From: Verrucomicrobiaceae bacterium
GTDB taxonomy: Bacteria; Verrucomicrobiota; Verrucomicrobiia; Verrucomicrobiales; Verrucomicrobiaceae
Length of the DNA stretch: 60,596 nucleotides
Reading direction: 5' to 3'
NCBI GenBank assembly: GCA_027487315.1
Contig: JAIYDW010000110.1
Location: forward strand, 1 to 60,596
Below the pieces are notes generated by a model. That model saw only the letters and a list, made by a program, of their open reading frames with translations. It ran no database searches and was not told the DNA's origin. The position numbers and the translations under genes are program-made. Shown piece by piece: positions 35,221-43,264 of this stretch (its first letter is position 1; each line of letters begins with the position of its first letter).

Positions 35221-35733
35221 CTATTCGCGTGATAGCTTTGCATGGCGGAGTTTCTGATTGGCTTCAAATTCCGCATGAGTCCACGGACGAATCAGGCCGT
35301 CCTTATCACGAACGAATGACAGCATGACTTTCTGCTCGCGGGTGAAGCGCCACTCGCCGGGTGAAATGGAATCTGCCTGACTCGTCAACAACCGCCCCCC
35401 CTCGGGGAGGCTGTGTTGAATCGAAGTATGCATTTCAGGTTGTTTCTTGTTTTCAGGAAAATCATAAATCACCATGAAAGGTTGCTTCTCGAAATAAAAG
35501 GTGTGGCTCACTCTGTCGATCGTTTTGCGGTCACTCGTCAGCCAAACATCACGAGTCAACAAGACCGCCTCTCCGCTTTTGAAGACAATGGTGTCGTGGA
35601 CGAGATCATTGACTGTTTCGGAGTAAATCAGGCTGCTCTTGATAGCGGTTGGCAATGCCGATGAATTCAGCGCATCGGTGTCAGCGAGACAACTGGACGC
35701 AAAGAGGATCAATGCTGATATCGTGGCTTTCAT
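35221..35733 (-). CDS. Cassette-encoded hypothetical exported protein (170 aa)
   Basis: The ATG at 35733 gives a signal peptide (MKATISALILFASSCLA/D). A TTG 12 bases earlier is a less likely start. The mature region begins with a helical stretch (SALPTAIKSSLIYSETVNDLV) and is followed by beta-rich text (HDTIVFKSGEAVLLTRDVWLTSDRKTI; HTFYFEKQPFMVIYDFPEN). It ends in a charged tail with WTHAEFEANQKLRHA. I do not recognise a family. The stop lies three bases from the attC-like site. Confidence 0.68.
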   Translation of the reverse strand: MKATISALILFASSCLADTDALNSSALPTAIKSSLIYSETVNDLVHDTIVFKSGEAVLLTRDVWLTSDRKTIDRVSHTFYFEKQPFMVIYDFPENKKQPEMHTSIQHSLPEGGRLLTSQADSISPGEWRFTREQKVMLSFVRDKDGLIRPWTHAEFEANQKLRHAKLSRE

Positions 35734-35750
35734 TGGAGGCGGCAATTCTT

Positions 35751-35844
35751 GGACAAAAGGCTCAGATCAGGCGACGGCGAGCCCAAGACGTTGCTGACGC
35801 GAAAGATAGCCTTCGAGCCGTTTCCTGCATCCGTTTTGTTCGCC
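35751..35844 (-). repeat. attC-like site
   Basis: 94 bp, from GGACAAA (35751) to GTTCGCC (35838-35844). The shared interior includes CAGATCAGGCGACGGCGAGC, GTTGCTGACGCGAAAGATAGCC and CTGCATCCGTTTTG. It lies 18 bases upstream of the 170-residue gene's start. Confidence 0.68.
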
Positions 35845-35863
35845 TTGATTGGTTGTTCAGGCT

Positions 35864-36397
35864 TCATTCTTCTTTGGGCTTCACCGAATGATTCTGAAGG
35901 TCGATGGGCTTCTTGTCGAAGCTGATACCATCGGGAAAAAGGGTATCGAAACCAAAATGCGCTTCGATCAGAAACGGGCCATCAATCTCGTTGCCCTTTG
36001 GTGCGGTAACAAAACGGTAGAATGGGAATACGACCTTGAATCCTGTGACCTTGAAGTCTCGATACGGTTCGGGCGATGCACCGTTCTCGACATACTTCGT
36101 GCGCTTCTCGACGGAAGCGAACTCGCCGAGAAGAATCAGATGCTGCTCAAAGTAGGCTCCTCGAATCGTATGCGGCTTCTCGGTCCCACACATTTGGGCG
36201 TCATGAAAAGCTTCAAGCACAGCAAGAGACTTCTCGTCCGAGTCCTTACTGATGATAATCGTGGTCTCTTTACCCTTCGAATCGACAACCACGTTTCCGA
36301 GGCCTGTGACTCCATCCAAGTGCCGGTATCGGAACTCCTCCGCACCCGCAATGGACACCGTCAGCAACAGACTCAGGAGCAATGGTCTTGGACTCAT
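35864..36397 (-). CDS. Cassette-encoded hypothetical exported protein (177 aa)
   Basis: The 177-residue protein has a signal peptide (MSPRPLLLSLLLTVSIAGA/E). The mature part includes GVTGLGNVVVDSKGKETTIIIS, a helix-like SLAVLEAFHDAQMCGTEK, then KVTGFKVVFPFYRFV and FLIEAHFGFDTLFPDG. I do not recognise a family. An AGGCGAAC core-like end lies 18 bases upstream of the start. The gene's composition is visibly less GC-rich than the flanking housekeeping genes. Confidence 0.68.
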   Translation of the reverse strand: MSPRPLLLSLLLTVSIAGAEEFRYRHLDGVTGLGNVVVDSKGKETTIIISKDSDEKSLAVLEAFHDAQMCGTEKPHTIRGAYFEQHLILLGEFASVEKRTKYVENGASPEPYRDFKVTGFKVVFPFYRFVTAPKGNEIDGPFLIEAHFGFDTLFPDGISFDKKPIDLQNHSVKPKEE

Positions 36398-36414
36398 GGT
36401 GGTGCTTGGCAGTC

Positions 36415-36543
36415 AGGCGAACAATTCAGATCATCGACAAAAACGTCCCTTTGTCAGCACCTTTATATCCGACAGATGGGTTCCTTGACGACCGGATTTT
36501 GAACTCATGAGGTTGCTTTCACCACGCACAGGCGCGCAAAGCC
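36415..36543 (-). repeat. attC-like site plus conserved flank (type B)
   Basis: It begins AGGCGAAC (36415-36422) and carries CTTTGTCAGCACCTTTATAT, GACAGATG and GGATTTTGAACTC, with the 35-base flank ending GCGCGCAAAGCC. It is homologous to 443-570 and 37220-37348. The first 93 bp or so aligns with the shorter sites of the array (for example 35124-35218). Confidence 0.65.
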
Positions 36544-36544
36544 C

Positions 36545-36650
36545 CCCTCACTTTCCCTTCGCACCCCCATCCACCGCTCCCGTCCCAGGCACTGCACCGC
36601 CGCATTCCCCGAAACCCCAGGCGCAATCCCCGCCGCCAGCACCAGCCCTC
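36545..36650 (-). pseudogene. Relic of the GH75-like gene's 3' tail
   Basis: About 100 bp aligns with the last codons of the 520-residue gene at 37374 (minus strand, tail ...GTGAVDG-SAKGK; here GTGAVDGGAKGK), including the stop codon. The stretch sits between the 141-residue membrane-protein gene and a type B attC-like site, exactly as the intact tail sits beside another one. No start or body of the gene is present. Confidence 0.65.
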
Positions 36651-36769
36651 CCCAGCCTTGCTCCAAAACTCCTAGCTTGTGTGGGCTTCGCAACCAAAGC
36701 CAACTTGAAGGTTCGCCGCAGTTGGAAACTCCACTGCAGTGAACGGATCGTTGGTATCCATGCTGTCAT

Positions 36770-37195
36770 TCAACAAAAGAAGGCGATGAGGGCAGCCACA
36801 GTCGCATACAAGCAAACGGGCAAAATGATCAACGCACTGACCCCAATAAAGGGTCGTTTCAGCCACCAAACCTCCTTGGAACCGTGCAAACGCAGGCGCA
36901 CTGCGTGGCTAGACCACGCTCTAAATACAAACGTCAAGATCACCGGAGGTAGTGGCAAACAAAGCAGTGCAAACCAGAAGCTTCTGTTACTCCAATCACT
37001 ACTCATCATACTAAACACCGGCAGCCAGGCAACCCCAAGGAAGACCGGCATCAGAACACACAGAGCGCGGTCGAGAAAGTGTGAACTATTGAAGAACAAA
37101 GAGATCCCTGCGATGAATGCTAGGAGCCAAACCAATCCGATGAGGCCAAAGTCAATCAGCACGACTGGCGTGGCGGGTCCAAAGTGCGGTATCAT
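36770..37195 (-). CDS. Cassette-encoded hypothetical membrane protein (141 aa)
   Basis: This 141-residue protein has about four membrane helices: VLIDFGLIGLVWLLAFIAGISLFF, ALCVLMPVFLGVAWLPVF, WFALLCLPLPPVILTFVF and PFIGVSALIILPVCLYATVAALIAFF. A Trp-containing basic loop lies between the last two. There is no family I recognise. Its stop is followed by about 130 bp of non-coding sequence and then a relic of the neighbouring gene's tail. A core-like GTTTGCC lies about 25 bases upstream of the start. Confidence 0.68.
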   Translation of the reverse strand: MIPHFGPATPVVLIDFGLIGLVWLLAFIAGISLFFNSSHFLDRALCVLMPVFLGVAWLPVFSMMSSDWSNRSFWFALLCLPLPPVILTFVFRAWSSHAVRLRLHGSKEVWWLKRPFIGVSALIILPVCLYATVAALIAFFC

Positions 37196-37219
37196 GGCAT
37201 CCTAGTCGCTCTCGAAGTT

Positions 37220-37348
37220 GGGCAAACAATTCAGATCATCGCCAAAAACGCCACTTTGTCAGCACCTTTATATCCGACAGATGGGTAACTTGACGACGGG
37301 ATTTTGAACTCACGAAGTCATTTTAGCCACGCACAGGCGCGCAAAGCC
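37220..37348 (-). repeat. attC-like site plus conserved flank (type B), array's proximal end
   Basis: It begins GGGCAAAC (37220-37227), then CTTTGTCAGCACCTTTATAT, GACAGATG and GGGATTTTGAACTC, then the flank to GCGCGCAAAGCC. It ends about 25 bases past the stop of the GH75-like gene. It is the first site after that gene on the minus strand. Confidence 0.65.
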
Positions 37349-37373
37349 ATCCCCACTCCCCACTCCCCACCCC

Positions 37374-38936
37374 TCACTTCCCCTTCGCACTCCCATCCAC
37401 CGCCCCCGTCCCGGGCGCAGTCCCAGTCACAGGCGCAACCCCATTCCCCGGAACCCCAGGCGCAGTCCCCGTCGCCGGCACCGTCACTGGCGCCACCACC
37501 GGCACCGCAGGCACCACAGGCTCCACCACCGGCTTCGGCCACTCATGCAGCTTGTACCCCACCCCAACCCCCCCCACCTCATTCAAATACTCAGTCACCT
37601 TCTGCTCCCACACCTTCAAATCCGGCGGCCCCCACGGCTTCACCCCCGTCCCCGGAAAAATCACATACGTCACCTTCAAATCACTCTCCGGCCGCCGATA
37701 CGGCGTCGACTTCTCATTCACCGCCTTCGCCATCATCAAACTCGCCTCCCCCATCTTGTAACTCGGCCCATAGTCCCCGCAAATCGCCGGGTAAATCTTG
37801 TCCCCATACACCACCGCCGCATAGTCCCCCATCCCCGGCGTGAACGCATTCTGCCCCTCATACCCCCGAAACAGCAGCGATAGCACAATGAACGGATCCT
37901 TCTCCGCAATCAAACTGCTCCTCGCCTTCATATCCTTGATCTCCAACTCCACCTGCTTCATCCCAGACTTCAACTCCGCATTCCGCGCCGCCGAAAGCCC
38001 CTTCACCGCATACTCCGCCTTCAGCTTCGCCAGCCGCCCCTCCCACTTCGCCAGCAGCGGATTCGGCGTCGTCGACTTCTTCGCCCACGCATAGCTCGTG
38101 AACGGCTGGTAGTAGTCGGACATGTAAATGTACTCATCCAGCTTCGGCATCCGATCCCCGTCCGACCCATCCGCCACCACATCCATCTCCGATTGAATGA
38201 GAAGCATCTTCCGCTGCGTCGTCGGGTGCGTCAGCTCCAGAATCGTCTCGCAATCAAAAAAATTGTGCCGGTCCAGCGCCTTGCTCAAACGCGTCACATC
38301 CGTCTGCACCCGCCGCGTCTTGTTCTCATACAGCTTGTGGTAAAAAGCCGAAACCTTCCCCGTCTCCACCAGCGTCCCCAGCCCCGGCAGCGCCTTCGGC
38401 AAATGCTCATTGATCCGCGAAAGCTCCGCCACACTCTGATTCGCCTTCGGCACCCGAATGCTCAACTGAAACTCCGCCTTGTAAGCCTCAGGATCCAGCC
38501 TCTCCAAGCTCGCAAACCCACCCTGCTCCGTCACCAGCTTCGTCTTCACCGTGATCCCATTGAACAGCGTCGCCACATCCACATCCTTCCTCCCCACATA
38601 ATCCTCCGGCAAAGGCGGCTGCACCTCCTTGATCACCTCCACCTCACGCACCGTCTCCTTGATCACCTCCACCGGCACCTCCCGAATCACCTCCCGCTCC
38701 ACAATCTCCGGCTCACCCGACCCCCTAGCCTCCCTCACGATCTCCTGAATCCCCCGCTTAATCCTCCCCGCAAACGGCGTGAACGGCAGCACCAACCCCA
38801 CCGCCAACGCCACCAGAACCAAAACTCGGATCAACGTACTCAAAACCCCCGCCTTCTTCGGCCTCGGCCCGCGCCAATCCCCACCTCCTGTTTCAGGATC
38901 GTTTTCTGGGGATAAGCTCGGAGGAAAGTCACTCAT
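37374..38936 (-). CDS. GH75-family chitosanase-like protein, membrane anchored
   Basis: This 520-residue protein has a short cytoplasmic start and a membrane helix (TLIRVLVLVALAVGLVLPF). A Val/Glu-rich coiled segment (EIVEREVIREVPVEVIKETV) follows, then a catalytic-type region. That region has FNGITVKTKLV, GDYAAVVYGDKIYPAICGDYGPSYKMGEASLMMAKAV and SDLKVTYVIFPGTG, which match the GH75 endo-chitosanase pattern, including the Asp in GDYGP and Glu in GEAS. A Pro/Val/Ala-rich tail ends the protein. GH75 cleaves chitosan-like polymers; here it is tethered to the membrane. The tail is duplicated at 36545. The call is from motif memory. Confidence 0.7.
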   Translation of the reverse strand: MSDFPPSLSPENDPETGGGDWRGPRPKKAGVLSTLIRVLVLVALAVGLVLPFTPFAGRIKRGIQEIVREARGSGEPEIVEREVIREVPVEVIKETVREVEVIKEVQPPLPEDYVGRKDVDVATLFNGITVKTKLVTEQGGFASLERLDPEAYKAEFQLSIRVPKANQSVAELSRINEHLPKALPGLGTLVETGKVSAFYHKLYENKTRRVQTDVTRLSKALDRHNFFDCETILELTHPTTQRKMLLIQSEMDVVADGSDGDRMPKLDEYIYMSDYYQPFTSYAWAKKSTTPNPLLAKWEGRLAKLKAEYAVKGLSAARNAELKSGMKQVELEIKDMKARSSLIAEKDPFIVLSLLFRGYEGQNAFTPGMGDYAAVVYGDKIYPAICGDYGPSYKMGEASLMMAKAVNEKSTPYRRPESDLKVTYVIFPGTGVKPWGPPDLKVWEQKVTEYLNEVGGVGVGYKLHEWPKPVVEPVVPAVPVVAPVTVPATGTAPGVPGNGVAPVTGTAPGTGAVDGSAKGK

Positions 38937-38950
38937 AAAGTCTCAAAAAA

Positions 38951-39751
38951 TCAACGCCCCGCCCGGAAGCGACGCCGCAACAACCAACGCAGCATCGGCC
39001 GCGGCATCAATCGAAACACCAGCGCCACAAATGCCACACTCCCCCCAGGAAACACGCGAGTCCGCCCCGTTTCAAGCACCCTCAACCCCTCAGCCACCAC
39101 TTTTTCCGGCGGCTGCTTCAAAAAATCCTGCCCGGACCGATTCGTATCCGCCCCATCCGCCCGCCGCGCATTCGACCCAAAATTCGTCGGTGTCGGCCCC
39201 GGACACACACACGCCACCGTCACCCCCTCCTCCGCCAACTCCACCGCCAGCGCCTCCGAAAAACTCGTCACAAACGCCTTGCTCGCCCCATACACCGCCA
39301 GGTCCGGCATCGGCAACTCCCCCGCCAGACTGCTCACATTCAAAATCCCCCCCGGCCGCCGCAGCATCGGCAGCAGCCCATGACACAACTCCACCACCGC
39401 ACTAATGTTCACCTCCACCTGCTCCCGCAGACGTTCCTTTTCCGCAGCCCCAAACACCCCGTAATCCCCCAGCCCCGCATTGTTGATCAACACATCCGGC
39501 TCGAACCCATTCACCCGCACCCACTCCACCACCGCCGCCCGCCCCGCCACCATCCCCAAATCCGCCCCGCAAATCTCCACCTTCAACTCCGGATTCCCCG
39601 CCACCAGCTCCGCCTTCAAAACCTCCATCGCCTCCACCCGCCGCGCCACCAGCAACAACCGATCCGCCCGCCCCGCCAACTGACGCGCAAACTCCTTCCC
39701 CAATCCCGAGGACGCCCCCGTAATCACTGCCGCACAGCCATTCAAATTCAT
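38951..39751 (-). CDS. Short-chain dehydrogenase/reductase (SDR)
   Basis: This 266-residue classical SDR has the NAD(P)-binding motif TGASSGLGKEFA, the DVLINNAGLGDYG motif, catalytic Ser in ILNVSSLAGEL, and YxxxK in VYGASKAFV. It also has the CPGPTPTNF segment. I took the ATG at 39751; one six codons earlier exists. The C terminus (FVALVFRLMPRPMLRWLL) is hydrophobic and basic, suggesting membrane contact as in DltE-like or fatty-acyl reductase-type SDRs. Substrate is unknown. Confidence 0.9.
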   Translation of the reverse strand: MNLNGCAAVITGASSGLGKEFARQLAGRADRLLLVARRVEAMEVLKAELVAGNPELKVEICGADLGMVAGRAAVVEWVRVNGFEPDVLINNAGLGDYGVFGAAEKERLREQVEVNISAVVELCHGLLPMLRRPGGILNVSSLAGELPMPDLAVYGASKAFVTSFSEALAVELAEEGVTVACVCPGPTPTNFGSNARRADGADTNRSGQDFLKQPPEKVVAEGLRVLETGRTRVFPGGSVAFVALVFRLMPRPMLRWLLRRRFRAGR

Positions 39752-39922
39752 CCCCCCATCATGCACCACCCCGCCCCCCGCGCGACAGGATTCTCAACCC
39801 CAAACAATAATCGAAAACTTCCCCCACTCTCCCATGTTTCTCTCCCACCATTGCGTCCTCCCCCATCCCGCCTAACCTCCCCTCTCTAAGTCTCCCAGTC
39901 TCTCCCTCTCCCCCTCCCCCCT

Positions 39923-42900
39923 ATGATCGCCTGGTTCGCTCGCAACGGCATCGCCGCCAATCTCCTCATGCTCGCCGTCATGGTCGCCGGCATCTGGACC
40001 CTGTGGATGGATAAAATCCCCATCGAAGTCTTCCAGGACGTCCCCTCCCGCTTCATCTCCATCAACGTCCCCTACCCCGCTTCCTCCCCTGAAGAGACCG
40101 AGGAAACCATCGTCGTCAAAATCGAGGAAGCCATCCAGCAGGTCGGCGGCATCAAACACGTCAACTCCACCGCCGGCAGTTCCGGCGGCAACGTCATCAT
40201 CGAAGTCGAAGAAGGCCAGGACCCCCGCACCATCCTCGAAGACGTCAAAATCCGCCTCGACGCCATCCCCTCCTTCCCCGCCCTCGCCGAAAAACCCATC
40301 ATCCAGCTCGACGACTCCTTCCACTCCGTCATCACCGTCATCCTCAGCGCCGACATGGCCGAGCGCGACCTCAAACGCCTCGGCGAGCAAACCCGCGACG
40401 AACTCGCCGCCCTCCCCGGCATCTCCCACGCTGAACTCGCCGGCGTCCGCGCCGAGGAAATCGCCATCGAGATCACCGAAGAATCCCTTCGCAAACACAA
40501 CCTCAACCTTGAGATCATCTCCCGCGCCATCCAGGAAAACGCCGTCGACCTCCCCGCCGGCGTCGTCCAAACCGAAGCCGGCGACGTCTCCATCCGCACC
40601 CGCGGCCGCGCCTACACCGGCGCCGACTTCGCCCAAGTCCCCGTCCTCACCAAACCCGACGGCTCCAAACTCCTCCTCGGCGAAGTCGCCAAAATCCTCG
40701 ACGGCTTCACCGAAAACCCCCTCATCGTCAAACTCAACGGCCGCCCTTGCATCATGATCACCGTCATGCGCGAAGGCATGCAAAACGCCATCACCATTGG
40801 CGACCGCGTCAAAGAATACATCAACTCCACCAACAAACGCCTCCCCGAAGGCGTCCAGCTCGACTACTGGAACGACCGCTCCAAAATCGTCAAAGGCCGC
40901 ATCGACCTCCTCCGTCAAAACGCCACCTCCAGCCTCATCCTCGTCTTCATCTGCGTCGGCCTCTTCCTCCGCCTCGAAGCCGTCATCTGGATCGCCGTCG
41001 GCATGGTCATGAGTTTCCTCGGCGCCTTCGCCCTCATGCCCTACATGAACATCACCATCAACCTCTCTTCCTTGATGGGCTTCATCCTCGTCCTCGGCAT
41101 CGTCGTCGACGACGCCATCGTCATCAGCGAGCATTGCGACGACCTCAGACGTGAAGGCATGAGCCCCCTGGAAGCCGCCATCACCGGCACCCGCCGCATG
41201 GCCGTCCCCATCACCTTCGGCGTCCTCACCACCGTCGTCGCCTTCCTTCCCATGGCCATGGACTCCTCCGACTGGGGCAGCATGTTCAAACCCATCGCCA
41301 TCGTCTTCATCACCGTCATGATGATCGCCCTGCTGGAGACCAAACTGATCCTCCCCAGCCACCTCGCCCACCCCTTCCTCGGCCGCGTCGGCGATCTCCT
41401 CGCCCCCGTCCACCGCACCTCCGGTCGCAGCCTCCAGTGGGTCATCGACACCCTCTACCGCCCCTCCATCCGCTTCTGCACCCAGCACTGCTACACCATG
41501 CTCGCCCTCATGTTCGGCAGCCTCCTCATCCTCGGCGGCCTCTACGCCGGCGGCCACATCCAGACCGCCTTCTTCCCCCGTGTTCCCAGCGAGCGCATCG
41601 AATGCCGCCTCTCCATGCTCGACGGCACCCCCCACGAAATCACCGACGCCCAAGTCGAGCGCATCTACGACATCGCCCTCGAACTCCAGCGCAAATACTC
41701 AGACGCCAACGGCAACTCCGTCATCAAACACATCGTCTCCTCCACCGGCACCACCATGTCCAGCGGCCGCGGCATGCGCAACAGCACCGGCACCCACATC
41801 GGCGGCGTCATCATGGAAACCTTCGGCCCCGAAGAACGCACCATCGACGTCAACACCGTCGCCATCTCCAACGAATGGCGCGAACTCATCGGCCCCATCG
41901 TCGGAGCGGAAGAAATCACCTTCCGCGCCGAAATCATGCGCGGCGGCGACCCCATCGACATCCAACTCACCGGCACCGACCCCAAAGAACTCCTCGCCGT
42001 CTCCGAACAAATCAAAGCCCAGCTCGCCAAATACCCCGCCCTCTTCGACATCAACGACTCCCTCGACGCCGGCCGAAACGAAATCCAGCTTCGCCTCAAA
42101 CCCGAAGCCCGCCAGTTCGGCGTCACCGTCAACGACCTCGCCCGCCAGGTCCGCCAGTCCTTCTATGGCGATGAAGTCCAGCGCATCCAGCGCGGCCGCA
42201 ACGAAGTCAAGGTCATGCTCAAACTCGCCAAGGACCAGCGCAAAAACCTTGCCACCCTCGACACCATGCGCGTCCGCACCACCACCGGCCTCGAGATCCC
42301 CCTCGGCCGTGTCGCCGAAGCCACCGTCACCAAAAGCTTCACCAGCATCAAACGCGTCGACGGCCGCCGCGCCCTCAACATCACCGCCGACCTCGACAAA
42401 GGCTCGACCGACATCGACGCCTTCCGCCTCGAACTCGCCGGCTACCTCGACAACCTCCTCGCCAGCCACAGCCACATCAAATGGAGCTTCGAAGGTGAAG
42501 CCCGCCAGCAGAAGGAGAGCAGTAGCCAAATGCTCATCTCACTCCTCATCATCCTCGGCGCCATGTACGCCCTCATGGCCATCCCCTTCCGCAGCTACAC
42601 CCAGCCCCTCATCGTCCTCCTCGTCCTCCCCTTCGGCATCGTCGGCGCCGTCCTCGGCCACCTCTTCCACGGCCTCCCCGTCAGCATCATGTCCATGTTC
42701 GGCATCCTTGGCGTCTGCGGCGTCGTCGTCAATGACACCCTCGTCCTCGTCGACGAAATCAATACCCTCAAAGCCGACGGCATGCCCCTGCGCGACGCCG
42801 TCCAGCAGGGCGGCAGAAACCGCTTCCGCGCCATCTTCCTCACCCAAATAACGACCTTCTTCGGCCTCGTCCCCCTCATCTTCAGCGGCACCTGGCTCGC

Positions 42901-43135
42901 AAATTTGTTCCCCTTCTTCTTCAGCACCGGCGCCCAAAGCACCCACGCCCAATTCCTCACCCCCGTCTCCGTCGCCATGGGCTACGGCTCCCTCTTCGCC
43001 ACACTCATCACCCTCTTCCTCGTCCCCCTCATGTACATCGCCCTCGACGACCTCAAAGCCCTCGCAGCCCGAATCACCCCCTCCCTAAAAGCCCTCTACC
43101 GCCCCCCTCTCCCCACCCCCAACGCCCCCCTGTAG
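39923..43135 (+). CDS. RND efflux permease (AcrB-like), no adaptor nearby
   Basis: This 1,070-residue protein starts with an immediate membrane helix (AANLLMLAVMVAGIWTLW) and has all RND parts. They include PYPASSPEETEETIVVKIEEAI in the first periplasmic loop, the proton-relay pair in GIVVDDAIVISEH, a second membrane block opening LISLLIILGAMYALMAIPF, and NDTLVLVDEI. It is of the family often annotated CusA/MexF/acriflavin, but the exact subgroup is unclear. No membrane fusion protein or outer-membrane gene is beside it, unlike the pump at 9157. Confidence 0.9.
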   Translation: MIAWFARNGIAANLLMLAVMVAGIWTLWMDKIPIEVFQDVPSRFISINVPYPASSPEETEETIVVKIEEAIQQVGGIKHVNSTAGSSGGNVIIEVEEGQDPRTILEDVKIRLDAIPSFPALAEKPIIQLDDSFHSVITVILSADMAERDLKRLGEQTRDELAALPGISHAELAGVRAEEIAIEITEESLRKHNLNLEIISRAIQENAVDLPAGVVQTEAGDVSIRTRGRAYTGADFAQVPVLTKPDGSKLLLGEVAKILDGFTENPLIVKLNGRPCIMITVMREGMQNAITIGDRVKEYINSTNKRLPEGVQLDYWNDRSKIVKGRIDLLRQNATSSLILVFICVGLFLRLEAVIWIAVGMVMSFLGAFALMPYMNITINLSSLMGFILVLGIVVDDAIVISEHCDDLRREGMSPLEAAITGTRRMAVPITFGVLTTVVAFLPMAMDSSDWGSMFKPIAIVFITVMMIALLETKLILPSHLAHPFLGRVGDLLAPVHRTSGRSLQWVIDTLYRPSIRFCTQHCYTMLALMFGSLLILGGLYAGGHIQTAFFPRVPSERIECRLSMLDGTPHEITDAQVERIYDIALELQRKYSDANGNSVIKHIVSSTGTTMSSGRGMRNSTGTHIGGVIMETFGPEERTIDVNTVAISNEWRELIGPIVGAEEITFRAEIMRGGDPIDIQLTGTDPKELLAVSEQIKAQLAKYPALFDINDSLDAGRNEIQLRLKPEARQFGVTVNDLARQVRQSFYGDEVQRIQRGRNEVKVMLKLAKDQRKNLATLDTMRVRTTTGLEIPLGRVAEATVTKSFTSIKRVDGRRALNITADLDKGSTDIDAFRLELAGYLDNLLASHSHIKWSFEGEARQQKESSSQMLISLLIILGAMYALMAIPFRSYTQPLIVLLVLPFGIVGAVLGHLFHGLPVSIMSMFGILGVCGVVVNDTLVLVDEINTLKADGMPLRDAVQQGGRNRFRAIFLTQITTFFGLVPLIFSGTWLANLFPFFFSTGAQSTHAQFLTPVSVAMGYGSLFATLITLFLVPLMYIALDDLKALAARITPSLKALYRPPLPTPNAPL

Positions 43136-43264
43136 GCCACCTCTATGAGATGGCCCGTCCCCCACTCACCTTCCCACCTCCCCCTCTCAACGTTCCAAGT
43201 TGAGCATTCCCCCATCTCCCATCTTCCATTTCCCATCTCCGGCGGCAAAGCCGCCTCCTCTCCC
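43136..43264. repeat. Dispersed repeats between convergent genes
   Basis: From 43185 a GTTCAAAGTT-family element (CTCAACGTTCCAAGTTGAG), then CATCTCCC/CATCTTCC direct repeats, then GGCGGCAAAGCCGCC (43241-43255). The last two occur in the same order at 30505-30559. No gene. Confidence 0.6.

Larger units (their letters stand above)
30752..37345 (-). mobile_element. Integron-type gene-cassette array without visible integrase (CALIN-like)
   Basis: Eleven short genes, all on the minus strand, are separated by elements of about 90-95 bp that resemble one another. Each element ends in a core-like 7-mer next to the following start codon: GTTCGGC, GTTCGCC or GTTTGCC, with GTTAGGC in the lone copy at 443. 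The inverse core (GCGAAC, GCCGAAC) lies at the other end near the preceding stop. Within them the words GGCGACGGCGAGCG, TGCTGACAC and GACAGAT recur. One gene per element, a single orientation and related sites are the hallmarks of integron cassettes. No tyrosine recombinase is encoded in the window. Confidence 0.7.

Noticed and set aside
37346-39922. Search for an integron integrase or attI at the array's proximal end
   Set aside because: The two genes there are a GH75-like protein and an SDR; no tyrosine-recombinase motif (R...HxxR...Y) is present.
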